Of a stretch of 64,000 nucleotides of DNA, positions 62,166-64,000 are shown in pieces (within the stretch, counting starts at the first letter, position 1; each line of letters begins with the position of its first letter). The notes under the pieces were generated by a model, which saw nothing but the letters and a program-made list of their open reading frames with translations, had not been told where the DNA came from and searched no databases. A program made the position numbers and the translations under genes. The stretch lies in assembly GCF_002850255.1 (NCBI RefSeq), contig NZ_CP022523.1:1-64000 (forward strand). The letters are read 5' to 3'. Source of the DNA: Pseudoalteromonas sp. NC201. Lineage in GTDB: Bacteria; Pseudomonadota; Gammaproteobacteria; Enterobacterales; Alteromonadaceae.

Positions 62166-62414
62166 TTACCAAATTGTTTTGATAGTGTGTTGAACTTCAG
62201 GTCTTAGTTCTGCAGATAGTTGATCCCACAGATCATCTGTCAATCCAGTCTCTAAAGAAATTTCAGTAATAATGCGTTTTTGATCTGCTGTTAAATCAAA
62301 CTCAGCCATCACTTCAGCCAAGTTATCGGTCGCTCGTTGTTTCAAAGCTTCATCGTTAGTTACATTATAGATATAAGAGATTAAACCGGTTGGTAGTTTT
62401 GTATTATCACTCAT
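62166..62414 (-). CDS. Small acidic helical protein, LigA-like by eye
   Basis: 82 residues without signal peptide or cysteine. Two helical stretches, DEALKQRATDNLAEVMAEF and LTADQKRIITEISLETGL, follow the spacing of small LigA/Nif11-like folds (residue pattern D-x-L...F-x-L-T-x-x-x). This is a visual likeness only. It starts 10 bases after the stop of the AAA/TPR gene (upstream on this strand) and is probably co-transcribed with it. Function unknown. Confidence 0.6.
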   Translation of the reverse strand: MSDNTKLPTGLISYIYNVTNDEALKQRATDNLAEVMAEFDLTADQKRIITEISLETGLTDDLWDQLSAELRPEVQHTIKTIW

Positions 62415-62424
62415 TTTTCATTTC

Positions 62425-64000
62425 CTAATTTTCATAGTTTTGGAGGTATAAGGTTTTAGTGCTAGCCTTATCATTTAAGTATTCATTATAAGCATCATCT
62501 TTCATTGTGTTTTTATTAAATAGTAATACTTTATATAAAAAGTAATAATAAAAAGTTCGATGTGAACGATACCCAGCAAAGCTTGATATTTTTTCTTCGA
62601 ATTCTTGTAAACTACCTATATCATCTAAATTTGCCAAGTAGTTGAGCATATTATTATAACCCAACCAGCCAGCGTTATTAGAGTTTTTTGCAAGGCTTAC
62701 CCCTGTTGATGAGTAATATTTTGCTTCATCTTGATATTTTTTAAAATTAATGGAATCGTTTTGTATTGAAGCATGTATTAGCTTAAACCACGCCCATATT
62801 CCATTTGTTGCTGAGCTAATATCATTTATATTTATATCTTTGGAAAGTTCAGCTAAATTATTCATAGCGCTGTGTGCCAAATCAACCTTACCAGTGAGCA
62901 ACTGTGATAGAGCTTTAAAAGCAATACAAGTGAGTTCAGAGCAAAAGCCGTAATTATCAGTTATGGCTTGAGAGCTATTATCGAAAAAGCCTTCTTTTGG
63001 TAACGTATCGACAAGCGCTATTACTTTGTCAAACTCCCCCAGTGAAAAGTAGGATTGCGATAAAAGCTCGAAGATCACTGGGTGTTGGTGAGGTGGATAT
63101 TCGCTTTTGTTTTCGTGCAGCTGTAATCCTATATTATGAGCTTTTAAAATATCACCGGTAGCGTAGGCGTGCAGCCATTCGCCTCTCATCGTAATGAAGC
63201 GCTCTTTAGGGTCTAAAATTGTGGCGAGTTCACTGATATTTTGAAGCACGTGCTTTTTTGCCAACGTATCTAGCCAACCATTGTATGCAATCCTAGATGA
63301 GGCAAGTGCATTTTTAATCTTATGGAGTAAAGGCTGGTTATCGATTAAACCATTTTGGAAGAAATTCAATGCCTCTGCATAGTAAATACTGGCCTCTGCG
63401 ACAGAATAAATCGCAGCGGCGCTTTTTGCTGATGTTAGTAATAATTCAACAGCCGCATCATGCTCTCCCACTTTTGCTAAATGGTGGGTTGTAAGCAGTG
63501 GTTGCTTTTGGCTCATTCCTGTATTGTTGAGTACCTCAATTATACTCATGTGGTGTGCATGCGATTCATGCTTACCCATACTTTCATAGGCAGCATCACG
63601 TACCAAAGCGTGTTTAAAAATATAGCTATCGTTATCAACACGACGTTGCTGCACAATAAGGTCGTTTGCTATCAACTCATTTAAGTCGTTTTGGATCTGG
63701 TTTTCGCTTAAAGAAGATGCCGCAACGAGTAAATCATATTCAAACTCTCGGCCAATTGTGGCTGCTAGTTGGGCTGTTTCTTTGGCGTGACTGAGGCTAT
63801 CTAGTTTTTGTTGTAATGACTCTCTTAAACTCGTAGGTACATGGTCAAGTTTATCTGGTGCGAGGAAGTCAATCTCTCCGCCTTTATCTCCAACTAATGC
63901 CTTTTGTTTAAGCATGTTGACGAGTTCTTCAATAAATAGCGGGATCCCGTCGGTGCGGCTGGTAAGTAATTTGAGAACTTGCTCTGACACTCGGCGGCCA
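62425..64000 (-). CDS. C-terminal part of an AAA/TPR regulatory ATPase (truncated by window edge)
   Basis: The visible 525 or so codons continue to the edge of the window without a start; the first codon shown in other frames as a start is an internal GTG. LTSRTDGIPLFIEELVNMLKQK is the typical end of the AAA domain in adenylate cyclase-like ATPases and LuxR-type MalT-like regulators. QLAATIGREFEYDLLVAASSL and TPR-like helices follow (AAVELLLTSAKSAAAIYSVAEASIYYAEALNFF). The N-terminal cyclase or other catalytic domain, if any, lies outside. Downstream are the 82-residue gene and the CxxCH unit. Confidence 0.75.
   Translation of the reverse strand, partial: GRRVSEQVLKLLTSRTDGIPLFIEELVNMLKQKALVGDKGGEIDFLAPDKLDHVPTSLRESLQQKLDSLSHAKETAQLAATIGREFEYDLLVAASSLSENQIQNDLNELIANDLIVQQRRVDNDSYIFKHALVRDAAYESMGKHESHAHHMSIIEVLNNTGMSQKQPLLTTHHLAKVGEHDAAVELLLTSAKSAAAIYSVAEASIYYAEALNFFQNGLIDNQPLLHKIKNALASSRIAYNGWLDTLAKKHVLQNISELATILDPKERFITMRGEWLHAYATGDILKAHNIGLQLHENKSEYPPHQHPVIFELLSQSYFSLGEFDKVIALVDTLPKEGFFDNSSQAITDNYGFCSELTCIAFKALSQLLTGKVDLAHSAMNNLAELSKDININDISSATNGIWAWFKLIHASIQNDSINFKKYQDEAKYYSSTGVSLAKNSNNAGWLGYNNMLNYLANLDDIGSLQEFEEKISSFAGYRSHRTFYYYFLYKVLLFNKNTMKDDAYNEYLNDKASTKTLYLQNYEN

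Noticed and set aside
61986..62207. A 73-codon plus-strand frame with a hydrophobic N-terminus.
   Set aside because: It overlaps the 3' end of the 82-residue gene on the other strand, has no ribosome site, and its second half is without features; probably chance.

Overview
The window looks like chromosome of a marine gammaproteobacterium of the order Alteromonadales, most likely Pseudoalteromonas. The reasons are the low-to-middle GC by eye, three TonB-dependent receptors in 16 kb, fadIJ, the ECF sigma/DUF3379 pair, the epmC-yfcL pair, the OsmC-YcaO fusion, and intergenic repeats with TATACCAATT-type ends. The taxon is inferred from gene content only. I see no rRNA, tRNA, CRISPR array, prophage or complete insertion sequence.

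Layout. 0.2-3.6 kb: RlmF rRNA methyltransferase, an alpha/beta hydrolase, and a convergent, overlapping TPR-sulfotransferase. 3.7-6.3 kb: a large TonB receptor, then about 0.5 kb of low-content DNA with one possible gene remnant. 6.8-11.3 kb: a small membrane-associated protein, an M17 aminopeptidase, PepD dipeptidase and a stand-alone KAS III. 11.5-13.3 kb: a RegB/RegA-type redox two-component system that keeps a quinone-type motif and the candidate redox cysteine. 13.3-14.4 kb: three small conserved proteins. 14.5-19 kb: two convergent TonB receptors. 19.2-22.3 kb: a P-loop kinase, a Tim44-domain protein, and an ECF sigma factor with its probable anti-sigma factor.

22.4-29.4 kb is a six-gene MoxR/Bat operon (MoxR, DUF58, DUF4381, BatA, a BatB/BatC fusion and BatD). 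The fusion gene carries a 270-bp run of 18-bp repeats. 29.5-33.1 kb is the fadIJ beta-oxidation operon, with a visible sigma-70 promoter and a perfect FadR-like palindrome. 33.2-41.8 kb holds a PAS-GGDEF protein, EpmC, an ATP-NAD-kinase-like protein, YfcL, an atypical Nramp transporter, an HDOD protein, an AbgT transporter and a DUF4336 protein whose 3' end lies in a repeat. 41.9-43.7 kb is a divergent TetR/metallo-beta-lactamase-fold pair separated by two copies of one operator. 43.8-45.5 kb is a divergent LysE/LysR pair.

46.3-53.4 kb is a copper/silver export island: a Cys/His-rich secreted protein, a DUF411 protein, and a CusC/CusB/CusA-type efflux system whose adaptor ends in two tandem CusF-like domains. 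A MITE-like repeat abuts the cusA stop. 53.8-59.3 kb: an orphan protein, a small sulfotransferase, a GNAT acetyltransferase, a PhyH dioxygenase and the OsmC-YcaO fusion. 59.4-64 kb: a poorly described leftward cluster of a secreted CxxCH protein, an unknown protein, an 82-residue protein, and the C-terminal part of an AAA/TPR regulator cut by the window edge.

I did not find a clear new defence or biosynthetic system. The most unusual features are the tandem CusF adaptor, the TetR double operator, the repeats that reach into gene 3' ends, the Nramp-fold protein without the metal motifs, and the 59-64 kb cluster.
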